This document shows positions 12,083 to 28,889 of a DNA stretch of 64,000 nucleotides, piece by piece. Location: contig NC_053414.1 in the NCBI RefSeq assembly GCF_016859285.1, positions 3,126,017 through 3,190,016 of the forward strand, written 5' to 3'. The position numbers and the translations under genes were made by a program. Positions within the stretch are counted from its first letter, which is position 1. Each line of letters starts with the position of its first letter. The stretch comes from Xiphias gladius (taxonomy: Eukaryota; Chordata; Actinopteri; Istiophoriformes; Xiphiidae). Below the pieces are notes generated by a model. That model was not told the origin of the DNA. It searched no databases and saw only the letters and a program-made list of their open reading frames with translations.

Positions 12083-12190
12083 CAGTATTTGAGCAGTTGT
12101 TGAGAATATCCTGATGAGCTCTATTTTATTTTTCTTTTGACGGAAACGCAGAGATTTGTCTCAAATGCAGTTCTGCTGTCGCTCAGAAAA
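12083..12190 (-). other. Probable non-coding leader exon of the TRIM gene
   Basis: On the minus strand a strong splice donor, CTG then GTGAGTAC, lies at 12,083/12,082. It pairs with the acceptor just upstream of the TRIM start codon (about 11,832), giving an intron of about 250 bases. Non-coding first exons are normal in TRIM genes. The outer boundary (transcription start) is a guess placed between the donor and the ISRE. Confidence 0.5.
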
Positions 12191-12191
12191 A

Positions 12192-12205
12192 ACTTTCGGT
12201 TTCAC
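12192..12205 (-). promoter_or_regulatory. Interferon-stimulated response element (ISRE)
   Basis: The minus strand reads GTGAAACCGAAAGT, which fits the GAAANNGAAA core bound by IRF/ISGF3 factors. It is about 110 bases upstream of the leader-exon donor and about 365 bases upstream of the start codon. This is where a promoter element of an interferon-induced TRIM gene is expected. Confidence 0.7.
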
Positions 12206-12684
12206 TTCAACAAACTCTCCTCTCTCTGACCTGTGCTGTTATGCTGGACTCTGCTGGATCCAGAGGGGAAACACGTCTGACTTGAGTCCAGTTTCAAAAT
12301 AAAACGCTTCCACAAACAGTTTCTTCTTCCGCTCAGGATTTAACTCCTGTGAAACTGTACACCAGAGTAGTTTCCTTCATGTCAAAATATCTTTTCATTC
12401 ACGTTACAGCATCTGTTTTAGTCGCTGACACATTTTCAGTCTTCTAGGAAGGAGCTTGAGGACTCAGTGCTGGACTAAGTCACTCATTGTGTCCATCATG
12501 AACATAACCACTGTTATCTGGTAGTTACGGTATTCAAACACAGACCAGCCCTCCAAAGTACTTTATATGAAACATCACAAAAAATCCAATGAAATAAAAG
12601 GTAAAAGAGTTTAAATGGTGAAAGACTATCATTTGTGTTTCCGATACAATGTGAGTTGGTTTCATGTTTTTTAGTGGTGGTTTT
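12206..12684. other. Upstream flank of the TRIM gene, nothing specific seen
   Basis: No coding sequence. It may hold further TRIM promoter elements, but I recognise none beyond the ISRE. Confidence 0.4.
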
Positions 12685-12940
12685 GTCTTTCCAGTCCTGT
12701 TCTGTGTTCTCTTTCGTCCCGCTACCCCCCCACCTTGAGCCTGGTTTCTACCTGTTAAAGGGGAGTTTTTCCTGGCCGCTGTAGCCCGGTGCTTGACCGT
12801 GGGGGAAATGTTGGGTCTCTGTAAATATAACTATAAAGAGTCCGGTCTAGACCTGCTCTACATGAAACGTGCCCCGAGAGTAGCCTCTATTATGATGTGG
12901 CTGCTATATAAGTAAAACTGAATTGAATTGAACTAACTGA
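12685..12940 (+). repeat. Interspersed repeat with GAATTGAATTGAA tail
   Basis: Contains TTTCTACCTGTTAAAGGGGA, GTTGGGTCTCTGTAAATATA, AGTCCGGTCTAGACCTGCTC and a CTATATAAGTAAAACTGAA segment that ends in a short ATTGA tail. This series of phrases is a very common fish repeat end, probably the 3' end of a LINE or LINE-mobilised element. Class is inferred. Confidence 0.7.
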
Positions 12941-13445
12941 GCTCTTTGGCTTTCAAACAAGAAACATTAACAGCCACTTCAGAAGCTCTGGCCCAGGGGC
13001 CCCTGACTCCTCCGGCCCCTCGGTCCCTGTCCCATCGATCTGTTCTGTGATCCACTTGTCTGTCTAGGTCACGTTATTTGATTAATTATCTTACTAAGAA
13101 TTATTGTTATATACAGCTGGGAAGTAGTGACGAAAATGTGGCATAAATGTCAATAAAATCACGCACTTAAGCAATAGTTGTAGGTCTTATTGCTTGTTTT
13201 CTGTTCTGGCTGTATGACTGTGAAAACGGTATTGAATTGCAGTCTATATAACTATTAAATCATTTTAAAAAGTCTTGCCTCTAATATGATGAACACTGTA
13301 GACACCCTGTACTGGTATGTAAGCTGTAAAGAATGCTAATATAGTAATATACGTCCTATATAGTTTTTAAGAAATAAACAGAAAGGGTAATTTAGCTTCA
13401 TTCATTGCTGCAGTCTCACATTTTGAGTCGTTTATCGTGTGTACG
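12941..13445. other. Intergenic, nothing seen
   Basis: AT-rich spacer between the TRIM and TOMM20 upstream regions. The two genes diverge here. Confidence 0.5.
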
Positions 13446-13599
13446 TGATAAATGTCTCAATCTATGCATGCCACTTCTATTCAGAATTCCTGTACATTTT
13501 TAAGACACCTAACCCAAAACTCTCAAACCCAATCGCTCGTTTACAGCTTCATTAACGGCAGAAATGTTTTTAGTCTTCACATTTTCAGTCAGGCGTTTT

Positions 13600-18681
<5,082 letters not shown>

Positions 18682-19285
18682 AGGGAGGACTGAGACCAAG
18701 TAACCCCCCGCCCACCACCCTTCTCCGCTCCTCCTCCTCCTTCCATCACGACCTGCCAACGCCTCGGCCGCCATCACTCCGGCCGACGTCCATCACTTCC
18801 CACCAAGGCGTCCTAAAGGGAATTCATTTTTTATTCCTGGTTTATCCATGACAGTAGTGTTTGTGTTTTTTTTTTTTTAACTTAAATTACCCGTTTTGGG
18901 GTATTAGAATATCTCCATCATGAAGCCCAGAGAAATACAAACAACCTTGTCACCGTGCCACCAACAGTAGGGATGTACTCACTAACCGGACTGGGTTCGT
19001 GTCGAAAACATTAATCGGCTCCTTCCTTCGGGGCGGCGTGGCACACATCCCGACAGCATCATAAACCAGGTTTACGCATTCTCGGACGTGTTTGTACCAG
19101 CCGTCTTCATGGTTATGATATCAGTAGTAGAAAGTTACAGTTACATCTGCTCAGATGCTTCACAAAGTATTTATTGTTTTGCTATCAGTCGTCTTTCTTT
19201 TGGGTCTAGACTTGGAAACACTTTTTAAAAAGTGATGAAATGTTTTGTTCATGTTAAAGAGGATGCCCCTCTTTAGGAAAAACAT

Positions 19286-19299
19286 AATAAATAAATAAA
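19286..19299 (+). terminator. TOMM20 polyadenylation signals
   Basis: Three overlapping AATAAA hexamers (starts 19286, 19290, 19294) lie about 600 bases after the TOMM20 stop. The 3' untranslated region is therefore about 0.6 kb. Confidence 0.7.
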
Positions 19300-19309
19300 A
19301 AACCGAACA

Positions 19310-20660
19310 AACTATGAGGTTGTGTCTTTTTAGTTTTATATTAAGATTAATCTACGTGTGGACTGTCCTGTGATTTCAATGTGGTCCCAGCAGGAAAGTT
19401 GGTCATCGGCCATTTTAGCCCTTATCCTCCAGGAACTGAGCAACTCCTAACCTGAATTTGGTGCTGGGTCCGTTTCACCATTTCCTCCTGCCTCCTCACG
19501 TGTGACTAAACAAAACAGACGCTGACAAACAATTTGTGGCTGTCACAAAAGATGGGCAGTGTTCTGGATTTACAGGGGCTTACAAAAGCCCCCCTGGGCA
19601 AATTACACATTTCATTAACTTTTGAAATGAGAAGAAGTGGATAGACCCCCTGCAGCAAACAATGTTAATGCAGTGTTACTGTTTATTTCATGAATTTAAA
19701 AAAATAGAAAAAGAAAGTGTGCAGAAGTTTGGGCACCGTAAGTTACCACTCCGTAGGGTTTATATCATTCAAAACACTGCAAGCAACTACAATGTCTAGA
19801 ACTATAAGTGTGATTTTTTTTTGTTTTGTTTTGTAGGCTCATGAAATAACTGGTTGTGTGTCAGGCGACGATGGAAGAAAGGAAGAAGATGATATTCGTT
19901 TCTTTTTGTTCTTTCACGTTTCCTCGGGGTCCAGGTCACACGAAACAGAGCCCAGCACGTGGGAACCATTTTAATCGCTCTCTGGGTTTCTCTCTGACTT
20001 TTCCGTAATCTCGGTTCATTTTTTTTTAAGTTTCCCGCACAAGTGACTTTGTATCTCTGAGAAATCCGATCCGGGCTGGACACAGTAGAAACAAAAGCAG
20101 AACCTGTGACCACGGATACGAGTTGGTTTAGGTTTTTAAGTTCCCGCAGCGGGAGAGTTCTCACTGGGCTGTCGTCGGTCTGCCAAACTGGAAAAAATAT
20201 AGAAACAGGTGCCATAGCTGACAAATCAGGGTTTGTTTTATAATTACAACAGAGTTTAAACCGTTGTTCAATAATGTCAAGGGGCTTTAAGTCTCATCCC
20301 TCCATAGTCCCGATCTGTCCGGTTCCATCAAGTCCCTATGGATGTTTAATGGTGGTGAAGAGAACGCTGAGCTCTGAAACATTGAACTACGTCTTGGTTC
20401 AAAATTGATTTATGATGTTTCCATTCAAAATTCACAGATTTACAAGTTTTGCTAGAAAAAAAACCAAAACAACCAACCTCCACCTCTGTTCAAGGAATTG
20501 ACATTTAAAAAAAAGATTAAACTTTAACAAGATAACAGGAAAACCAGACAATTTAATCCAATACACCAACAAGGTGGAAAGTTATAAACAATGTATTTGT
20601 TGTTTAGCCTATGTTTAAAAAAGAAAGAAAAAGTGTGATTCATGTGGTTGAGTTTTTGCA
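19310..20660. other. Spacer between convergent TOMM20 and RBM34
   Basis: No supported gene. A 140-codon minus-strand open frame (19802-20224) resembles nothing I know and has no splice or start support. The rest is AT-rich. Confidence 0.5.
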
Positions 20661-20670
20661 TTTTTTTGAT

Positions 20671-20676
20671 TTTATT
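20671..20676 (-). terminator. RBM34 polyadenylation signal
   Basis: TTTATT on the plus strand reads AATAAA on the minus strand, about 300 bases beyond the RBM34 stop codon. Confidence 0.6.
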
Positions 20677-20972
20677 TCGTTCGCCTGCCGTAGTAGAGAA
20701 GCTGAACTCTTTACTGGACGAGATGGTTTGACAGACGGGATGTGAGTGGATGAACTGACCTATAGAATTGTCTGAATAGCAGCTCTGTTGCCCAGGTTTA
20801 CTAAGTCAAACTAAAAGCCTCCGTAAAATTTGGACTGATTTATCCCGATAACTCAGTAAACCTGCCGCTTGGAACGGGCCCCCGGTTGAGGGACTGGACC
20901 ACAACAAAGGCTGGATCACTGCTGGCCTCAGTCAGAAGGTTCCTCAAACAAACACTCTTATTTCCTCAGAGG

Positions 20973-23900
20973 TCAGATATGAACAGTCTTGTTGTGCTTC
21001 GGTTTCTTCTTCAGTCCTTTCTTTTTCATTTTTTTGTTTGGATCCACCATCTCTCCTTTGAAGGACGTGGAGCTTTTGGTCGACTTTTGCTGGTTTCCAG
21101 TGAATTTCTTTGGAGACTTGAAACCTCCCCGACTGGCTCCTCTCTCCCGCCCCGAGCCCTTCATAGGACCCTTTGTAGGGCCCTTGGCGAGGCCTCTGCC
21201 GTTCCTCCCCGCGGTTTCTCTGTTGTTCGCTTTATTCTTTTGCTTTTCTTTCTTCACTGATCTCTTCACGCGGACGGACCTGCCCTCCAGCTTCGAGCCG
21301 TTCAGTTCCAACGCCAGCTGGACCGAGTCGGCGCTCTGCGACAGAAGACGCAAACGGGTAAAATATGTTAAACACGCCAAGACGTTGATGTCAAGATTTA
21401 TTTCTGAGTGTAACCTTGTAAACATGCATAGCTTAATGCCTTTGTTGTGCTTTTTAAAGCACCATCAACCGTAGAAAATCAAAAGTTCAACTTTATAAAG
21501 ATTATATAATCTTCTCTGTATAAAGTGAAAGTGCCTCATTTGGTTTCATCAGTGTAAAATCTAAAAGAAACGGGGTCATAAAACTTCCTTTTTCCATCAG
21601 AAACCTAATGATCATCGACTGTAGTCAATCCAAAGCTCAATTTAACACATGGTCATGAACCATCGGCTCCACCAGGTTAGCTTCAGTTTGAGGCCCTTCA
21701 CATCCATACTGGGTGAACAGTGTTCAACTCGCAGCGCTTCTCATACGTAGTCCCCGGATTTAGGACAAAGCAGCGGGACAATGATTCTGAACAAGGCAAA
21801 TGTCTTTTTTTTGGCCAAAAAGGACGTTTGGACGTGCAAAGTGTCCCGTGGTTCTGCAGGTTCACCAAGTTGAATTTAATACTTTTAAAGACCTTTTTCA
21901 TTTCACATAGAAAGCAATTTGATATCAGTTTCCAAAGTATTGAAGCTTGCTAGAAAACGAGTGGGGACAATATGGCCTAGAGTTATTCATTACTTTATCA
22001 CGTTTTCAGAATTTACCAGCCGTATGTAAGAATAATTCCAAATGATATAAATGGCGCCTGGTAGAGCGCAGACAGGGCCGAATATCGACGGAGATGTCGA
22101 ACAAATGTCCTGTCTCGCAATGTTAAGGAAAGTGATTAAGAAAAAACGACTGGATCCGCCCCAAAACGTAACGGGTTCGTCCCTGGACCACGGCCCGTGG
22201 CGTTTCTGCGTGATCCTGCCGACAGACAGACACGGGTGAAAACGTGACCTCCTTCGCGGAGGCAGCTGGATTAACCGAAAACGATTCATTGATTTAATGA
22301 GAGAATTGAGATCGGACACGGAAACGTTGCGTAACTAACATTACTGTCTACAGCAGACGAGAGAAAATACTTGAGACTCCTGTCACCCTGCAGGCGGCAG
22401 ATCAGTCTCGTTTAAGACGACACTGACAAAACAACCGGCTTTGTTCGATCGGTCTGAGGACTCGAGTCCGTTGGTGTCTGCGGGTCGGAGACGTCCGACA
22501 GTCACTGGCTGCAGGTTGAGTTAAGGTTGTTAATTTTGTCATAGAACACTGGAGAACTGTTCCCGCATTGTTCAGCGACACTATAACCTCATGGTCATCG
22601 TTTCATTTCAAATCCGGTCCAGTGGAGAACTACTATCAAACAGCTCCACGATAATCTGAGAGATAATGGTCACGGGTCCTTGAAAACATGAGCTAAAGAG
22701 AAAAGCTGAGTTGGAGACCCCGTACCTCGAACAGGACGTAGCCGAATCCCTTCCCCAGCCCAGAGTTCTTGTCTCGGACCAGTCTCACTGCCTCCACCGC
22801 ACCGCACTCCTCGAAATGCCGTCGAAACGCCCACTCATTGATCTCTAAAAACGCACAGAGTTAAAGAGTTGCAGTCTGGGTTTAAATTAACCTGCTGTCA
22901 ACTCAGTGTGGGACCAGGAAGCTGCAGAAAGACTCACCGAAGGAAAGGTTCCCCACGAACACGGAACGTTTGTGATCATGCTGCGGGACAAGAACACCGA
23001 CAGGATTTATCATCGCGTGATTTCGGCAGATTTCAAATTGAACGGCTTAACGGTGGCGGCTGAAGACTCACGGATGAAGTGTCGGTCACTCGGTCCACTC
23101 GGATGTGAAAGTCTTTCTCTATCTCCAGGCCGTTCCTGTCAGAGCAGACGCAGTAAAAGGCGCTTTTACGTGATGAGTTAGCTTTTTTAAACAGTCGCAC
23201 GCTCAGGTCCACCGTTTGCATTATGGCACAGTTCGGGTTCACTGCGAGAGCCTGACCTTTCTAACGCTTGGGCGACTCCCTCCTCGTCTTTAAACACCAC
23301 GTAGGCGTTCACGCTTTGCTTCTTGGGATGGATTTTGCGTCTGTGAAGCAGAGAGAAAAAAAGAGAGGATGTTGCTCGGTGCTTCGTCAGGTCCAGTCAC
23401 AGTTAACTACAGCTGTGTAGCTTTAGTGTTGAAAAGGGAAATAAAGGGTGTAGAGCAGCAGCTGGTGACTCAGGGGATAAAATTATCTTCCTATTTGTTT
23501 GATTATTTTTTCAATTTAGTCTAAAAAAAAAAAAAAAAAAAGAAAAGTTCACACAAGTTCCTGGAGCCAAAGGAGACTTTTTCAAAAGTCTTTGCTTTGT
23601 TCGACCAACAGTTTCAGTTTACAACCATATAAAACAAAGAAAGTTAAAAAAACTGCACATTTAAGAAGTTGGCAAGGGAGAATTTTAGCATTTCTTACTG
23701 GGACTTATACAAGTAATTGATTTGTCAAACTTGTCAATTTAATTTTCTGTCAATCATCCAATCAATTAATCAACTGATGATTGCAGCCACGTATTTATCT
23801 GCCTCGGATGCTAAGTTTTCTGACTTTCAATTGACACTTTGCCTCTGTCGGTGCTGAACTTTCACACGCTGCAGCTTTGAAAACAGACACAAGTGACTTC

Positions 23901-26900
23901 TTTTTTTTCTATTGCTTCGTATAATGAAAAGCTGTATTGGGAGCTGTAAACGCATCTCCTCGCAGATTAGTTGAGTTCTTCCGTATCTTAATGAGCTGAC
24001 GCGGTGACGTGCCGAAGAACAAGCAATACAGACAGAAACGTACTGGATAGCTGCCACTTTGCGGGACATGGACGGATCCTCTCGGACCTGAGGGGAAAAA
24101 ACAAATCGTGTGATTGATGCTCGTGATCATAAGGAGCTCTTACAAGAAGTTAGTTTCTTTAACGGCCCCTTGATGCCGCTCAGACAAATCTCTGAATGTA
24201 CTGAGGCCAAGGAGAAAAGCCTAAACCCATTTTTTCTAAAAGGTGTTAAAGAGTCCATTAAGAAATGACTCTAATCCACTGAACTTCTTCTAGTCTTGTA
24301 GGATAGAGGTCTGGTCACAGCAACATTTAAAACAGAAATTTCGTAGCAAAAATCAACTCATTTCAACAAAATCCCCACAATCAGTGGTTTTCTTTCATGC
24401 AGGTGTAAAAGAAATCTGTTTCTCGTTGAGTTCAACTCTGGTGAATTTTCTTGCTGGTTTGCGCGTTAACTGTCAGATCGCCGGCTAGCGCTACGACAGT
24501 TCGCCCGCTGGCCCCGCCAACAGTCTCAACGTCACCGAGCTTCTAGAACCAAACATTTCGTAAGCACACAAGAATGAATCGTGCCGTGAAATGACCGGCC
24601 CATTTCTCGGCACACTGACTTTTTTCATTGGATGTTTGTGCGTGTGTTGCTGTATTTTTACCACAGAGCGAAACCGGATGGACTCGATGGATCCTTTATC
24701 CTTGAACAGGCTCCGCAAGGTCTGAAGGACAGAAAACCAACATCAGGTCTTTCTTTGTTTTCGATTATTCATCAATCTGGAAACATGAAGCACAAAACTA
24801 AAAGCTCTAAAATTTCAGAGACAGCAGTGAAAGTTGTGGCCGGCACAGATTTGGACAAGTGAGTTAAAGTGTCTTTAACGCATCGTACTGATGGAACTGA
24901 GTCTTTTTTTTGCTAATAATTTTAGCTCTGGTCATATTTGACATTTGAATGATGAAAACACTGAAAATTCAATTATCTGATGGCCTGAAACACTCAAAAA
25001 GTTTTTAACTCAGTGACTTGTTGGTTTTGGTCAGAAACTAAAGACGAGCGTCTACTTGTTGTTTTGTTTACGTCTCATAAATATCCAATGACCTACAACT
25101 TATCAGGCCAAACCACATGGAACCATCCAGCAGTCACAAACTCGACAACACCTTCTTGTTGCAGCTGACGGGCAGGTTGCCGACGAACACCGTCCTCTTC
25201 CTCTTTACCGCCTCCTCCTCTCTGCTGGCCTTCAGCCTCTGTCTCTTCATCACCCAGTGCTCCACATCGTGCTCTCCGCCCGACTCCGCCGCCTTCCTCT
25301 TCTTCTTCTTCTTCACCGACGTCTCCTGCCCTCGCTCGTCTTCGTCTGCCGCCTGTAGACTGATCTCCCTGAAACCAGCAGATGAGGAGGAAGAGGACAC
25401 AGAGAAACGAGAAGGGGGACAGAGTTACGGAGCCACAAGGTGAAGGTTCTTGGTCTGAAGCTGTTTCATTTGATGGCTGCTAAAGAAATAACAGAGATTC
25501 AGGGATTTTGATTTTTTTAATGAGGGGTAGAAAGGAAACATCGTGTAAATGACTGAAAGAAAAGCTAAAATCTTCAAGAATAATGAGAATTGTGACGCGA
25601 GGAAGAAACAAAAGAGCAAAAGGAACATTGAGAGAAAGGGAGAAGAAAGAGAAGCTCGAACTCACGGAGCGGCTCTACGGACCGATCAGACGATGTCGGT
25701 TTCTGAACTTCTCACCTGTTTTCCAGCCTCTGGTCGGCTGCTGATTTCTCCTTTGGTGGCTTCTTCTTCTTCTGGCTGGGTTGACCTTCGACCTCTGGAG
25801 TTTCCTTCTGCTGCTGCTTTTCTTCTGTGCTCTTCTGAACAGGCTGCAATAACAACACAAAACACAGCCACCGATACCGGACACGTTACAGGGATGTTCT
25901 ATATTTTTCTTATTCTCATTAAATCCCGTGTGCGGATGAAACCCAACGCTGAGCGTCTCCTACCAACCAGAACCGTGTTTGTGTATCAATACCTGATAGA
26001 TCTGATTCCTCTTAGCCACAGAAAACTATTACAACACATCAGTGATTCACACTGTCGCTCTGGGGGACACGTTCCTTCATCACCATCAACACACACTGTA
26101 GTTTATTATGACTCAGTCCCACACACAGACACACCATCCTGCTGCCCCAGATGTGGATTAATCCACTTCCTCCTGTTTGTGAGCGGCCGTACGTTTGTGT
26201 TTGATTTACCTTGGGTGCAGGCTGAAACAGAAGAGATGCGGCTGGCGGAGCGGTGCTGAATAAAGCCGACAGCGACCCAGAGGCTGCAGAGTTCTTCTGG
26301 AACAAACTTCCCGACACCTGACCCACCACGTAGTCAGCGGACTGCTGTTCCGATGGTGCCTCTCCACTGGGGACAGAAACACTCATGTGTCGATTTGTAC
26401 AGCATTACGACACCTTCTGTTCTTACATGCTCCGTTCAGAAAAGGACAAACTCCCCAAAGAAAAGTTTTAACGGGGGAAAAAGGAAGAGGTGGATCCGCC
26501 TCTTCCAGGACGGACGCACATGCAGTAGATGTTGTGTGTACAGGAGACGAAGGCAGCAAAATTACAGTGTGGGAAATCGGCATGACAACATTATCGATAA
26601 ACTGCAAGCAGAAATGAAGAACAGGATCTGGGAGACAGATGAGCAACACAAGAGGGCGAGACTCAATAATAAAGGATCAGGATTCTTCATAATCGCTCTG
26701 AGAAAACCGAATGTGATCAAAGGTAAAAACTGTGCAGCGGGAGTTCAGCAGATATTTGTCACCAGGCCGGATAATCCGCTGTTAGATCAGCTCGAGTCCT
26801 ACAATAACTTGGTCACCAAGGGCCCCTAAATTACCACGGTGTGAGATCCTCTCTTCAAATGTTCATCTGGATGAGTCTTTTTAGCTTTTACTGTACATGA

Positions 26901-28109
26901 AAAGGAAATTGTACTGGAAATGTAACATGTTACTATCTGAGCTTTTGTTTTCGTCAGTGGCGTCAGTGAAGCAGGTTGTTCCGCAGATCTTTAGACTGCA
27001 AAGCTCATTAAACTGTTCAACAGTTAGTATGAGGGGGAAAAACAGGGAAAGCGCTTTGGGGCCGCGACTAACGATTCGCTTCATTACCGATACATCTAAT
27101 GACGCGTTCATTACACGAAACGACTGAATTACACGAAAAGAAAATAGTCCGGTGCCCAAAGAGATTCAGTTTGTTATGACGTTAAACAGGGAAAAGCAAA
27201 ATCCTCACGTCTGATCATAGCCGAGTGGACCCACAGACCCCAAGGGGCCCTGAAGGCCTCTTAATCATCGTGTGTTGGTCGATGCACGTGTGCTGGGGAA
27301 AGCACAAAAGCCTCTTATCAAGTGAAATATTAAGGAACTGCACATGGTCACCCGACTGTCAAAACGGAGACGGCGCATATTCCTAAATCTGTGTTTCATC
27401 AAATCGTCACAAACAGGAAGTCAAGAGGGGCCCTGGGGGCCTCCGCAGGTTATTCTGCTGTTTAAATCAAATGCTGCAACTCTTTCTGATTATCGATGAA
27501 TCTACCGATTACTTTCCCAATCAATCGATTAATCGTTTGGTCTCCAGTTTTGTCTGACCAACAGGACGAAACCAAACGATATTCACTTTACTGTGATAAA
27601 AAAAGCAGAGAAAAGAAGAAAATCTCCGGAACCAGAGATTTCTTGGCATTTTTTGCTTAAAAAATACTTAGTCAATAATAAAAATAGTTGCTGACTGATT
27701 TTCTTGCCAGTCGCCTAATCGATTAATGGACTAATGGTCGCACCTCTAATTCTGCTGACTGACTAATGGCTTCATCATTTCAGAGCTGCAGTGGTTTCCT
27801 GGGCGAAGGTTTTGTTGTGTAACCCTTCAGTACAAAACAGCCCGAATACGGTTCCATACAATTAATAGGTAACGATGCACGACAGTTGTATATGACCTTT
27901 AATTTTCAAACAGTGAGGCCGTAATTCATGTGACATAAAGCGAGGGGTTATTATGAGGTAAGAGTCTGAGCCACTGCCAGGCTGCTGCTTACCTCCAGAC
28001 GGTTGTAAATGAACCTGTGGTCAAATAAATGGCGCAGGTTATCTCCACTCACGTTAAACTGGGGAAGTGAAAAGGTGTAAACAAACCTGCGGTTTAGTTT
28101 CTTCTTCAT
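20973..28109 (-). CDS. rbm34: RNA-binding protein 34 (two RRM domains)
   Basis: Eleven coding exons in transcript order: 28109-28087, 26366-26210, 25843-25716, 25368-25152, 24721-24662, 24087-24044, 23340-23257, 23135-23072, 22980-22938, 22844-22726, 21335-20973. They total 1302 bases, 433 aa plus stop (human 430). All phases close. Seen: a basic start (MKKKLNR); the segment YVVGQVSGSLF shared with vertebrate RBM34; a Lys/Glu-rich linker; RRM1 with RTVFVGNLPVSCNKK (RNP2) and NAYVVFKDEEG (RNP1); RRM2 with RSVFVGNLSF and GKGFGYVLFE; and a Lys/Arg/Gly-rich tail. RBM34 is a nucleolar RNA-binding protein related to yeast Nop12, linked to ribosome biogenesis. It converges with TOMM20 and diverges from TBCE. 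Exon 3 lacks any Met in frame, so it is easily missed. The short first exon rests on phase, donor and basic composition, and is the least certain part. Confidence 0.95.
23560..23790. repeat. TAATCGATTA-type repeat in an RBM34 intron
   Basis: Shares TTTGTTCGACCAACAGT, CAGTTTACAACCATATAAAA, ACATTTAAGAAGTTGG and an AT-rich end CAATTAATCAACTGATGATTGCAG with the family described at 62,202-62,570. A 19-base A run (23523-23541) precedes it. Confidence 0.75.
25844..26209 (-). other. RBM34 intron 2
   Basis: Lies between coding exons 2 and 3. No repeat or embedded gene recognised. Confidence 0.5.
26367..28086 (-). other. RBM34 intron 1
   Basis: The largest RBM34 intron. It holds one interspersed repeat (27475-27752). 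A plus-strand open frame of 158 codons (26353-26829) shows no recognisable domain. Confidence 0.5.
27475..27752. repeat. TAATCGATTA-type repeat in RBM34 intron 1
   Basis: Contains AATCAATCGATTAATCGTTT, GTTTTGTCTGACCAACAG, TTTACTGTGATAAAA, CAGAGATTTCTTGGCATTTT and CTAATCGATTAATGG in the same order as the other copies. Confidence 0.8.
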
Positions 28110-28889
28110 TATTTCTTCAGATTATTCCACTCGAAGACTGACCTCCGGTTTGTTCTCTTTATTGGAAGTTAATGGCTTGTCAGATTAACCGCAGCATGTG
28201 CACAAATTTCTACAACTTAAACTCCACTAACAGGACAGTTACGGCGTTTCACACGTTTTCTGTCCTAGCATACTGCTGTCCTACTGCGAATTATTTCCCG
28301 CAGGGAACGCGGTCACAGCGGCACGAAGGTTCCTTCCATTTTTTCCTCAAATTGACGTTTCTTTGACGCCTCCGGACTGCACAATTCACGTCTGAAATAG
28401 TAGGAAGTAGACATACGTGAAGACTGGGTGTTTAAATTAAACGTTTATTAAGTTTACTGTATATTTTTAATCGGCTTAAGTCGGAAAGGTATGGCGGGGG
28501 ACGGGTGCAACGTTGAAATGTGTCATTTCCGTTGGACCACCGGTGCTTGATGTTTTGGTTTGGGAGCTAGCAAAGCAGCCGAAACTCTTCACAATCTACA
28601 CCTGAAAACGTTACGGGTCGGTATTTAGTTTCTTCTTTTTTTCTTTTTTAATCTCAGTTAGTATTTTACTGGTGTTTTCGACCTTTGGGGGCTGGTAGAA
28701 GAATAAATTAAGCTAACGTCATGTTCTAATGATACAAAAACGTAAAATTAACGCGACTAATGACGCTTTATCTTAACACACCTGATCGTGTAGCTTTGTT
28801 GACCGCTTTTGCGGCACTAAAAGCCGATTCCCGTGTTAACTGTGTGTCTCTCTGGTTTCGGGTTATTCTTTCCTCGGCAAGTGGCTTCC
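28110..28889. promoter_or_regulatory. Divergent RBM34 / TBCE promoter region
   Basis: The RBM34 (minus) and TBCE (plus) start codons are 780 bases apart, so both promoters lie here. An ETS-like ATTTCCG occurs near 28526. A possible TBCE leader donor (TTACGG then GTCGGT, 28616) could pair with an acceptor just before the TBCE start (CGGCAAG, 28880), but this is inferred only. No TATA box stands out. Confidence 0.6.

Noticed and set aside
19802-20224. A 140-codon minus-strand open frame between TOMM20 and RBM34
   Set aside because: No similarity I recognise; it lies beyond the likely RBM34 polyadenylation site. Length is within chance for this amount of sequence.
26353-26829. A 158-codon plus-strand open frame opposite RBM34 exon 2 and intron 1
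   Set aside because: Basic and repetitive in composition with no recognisable domain. It overlaps the antisense of a real exon at its start and has no splice or promoter support.
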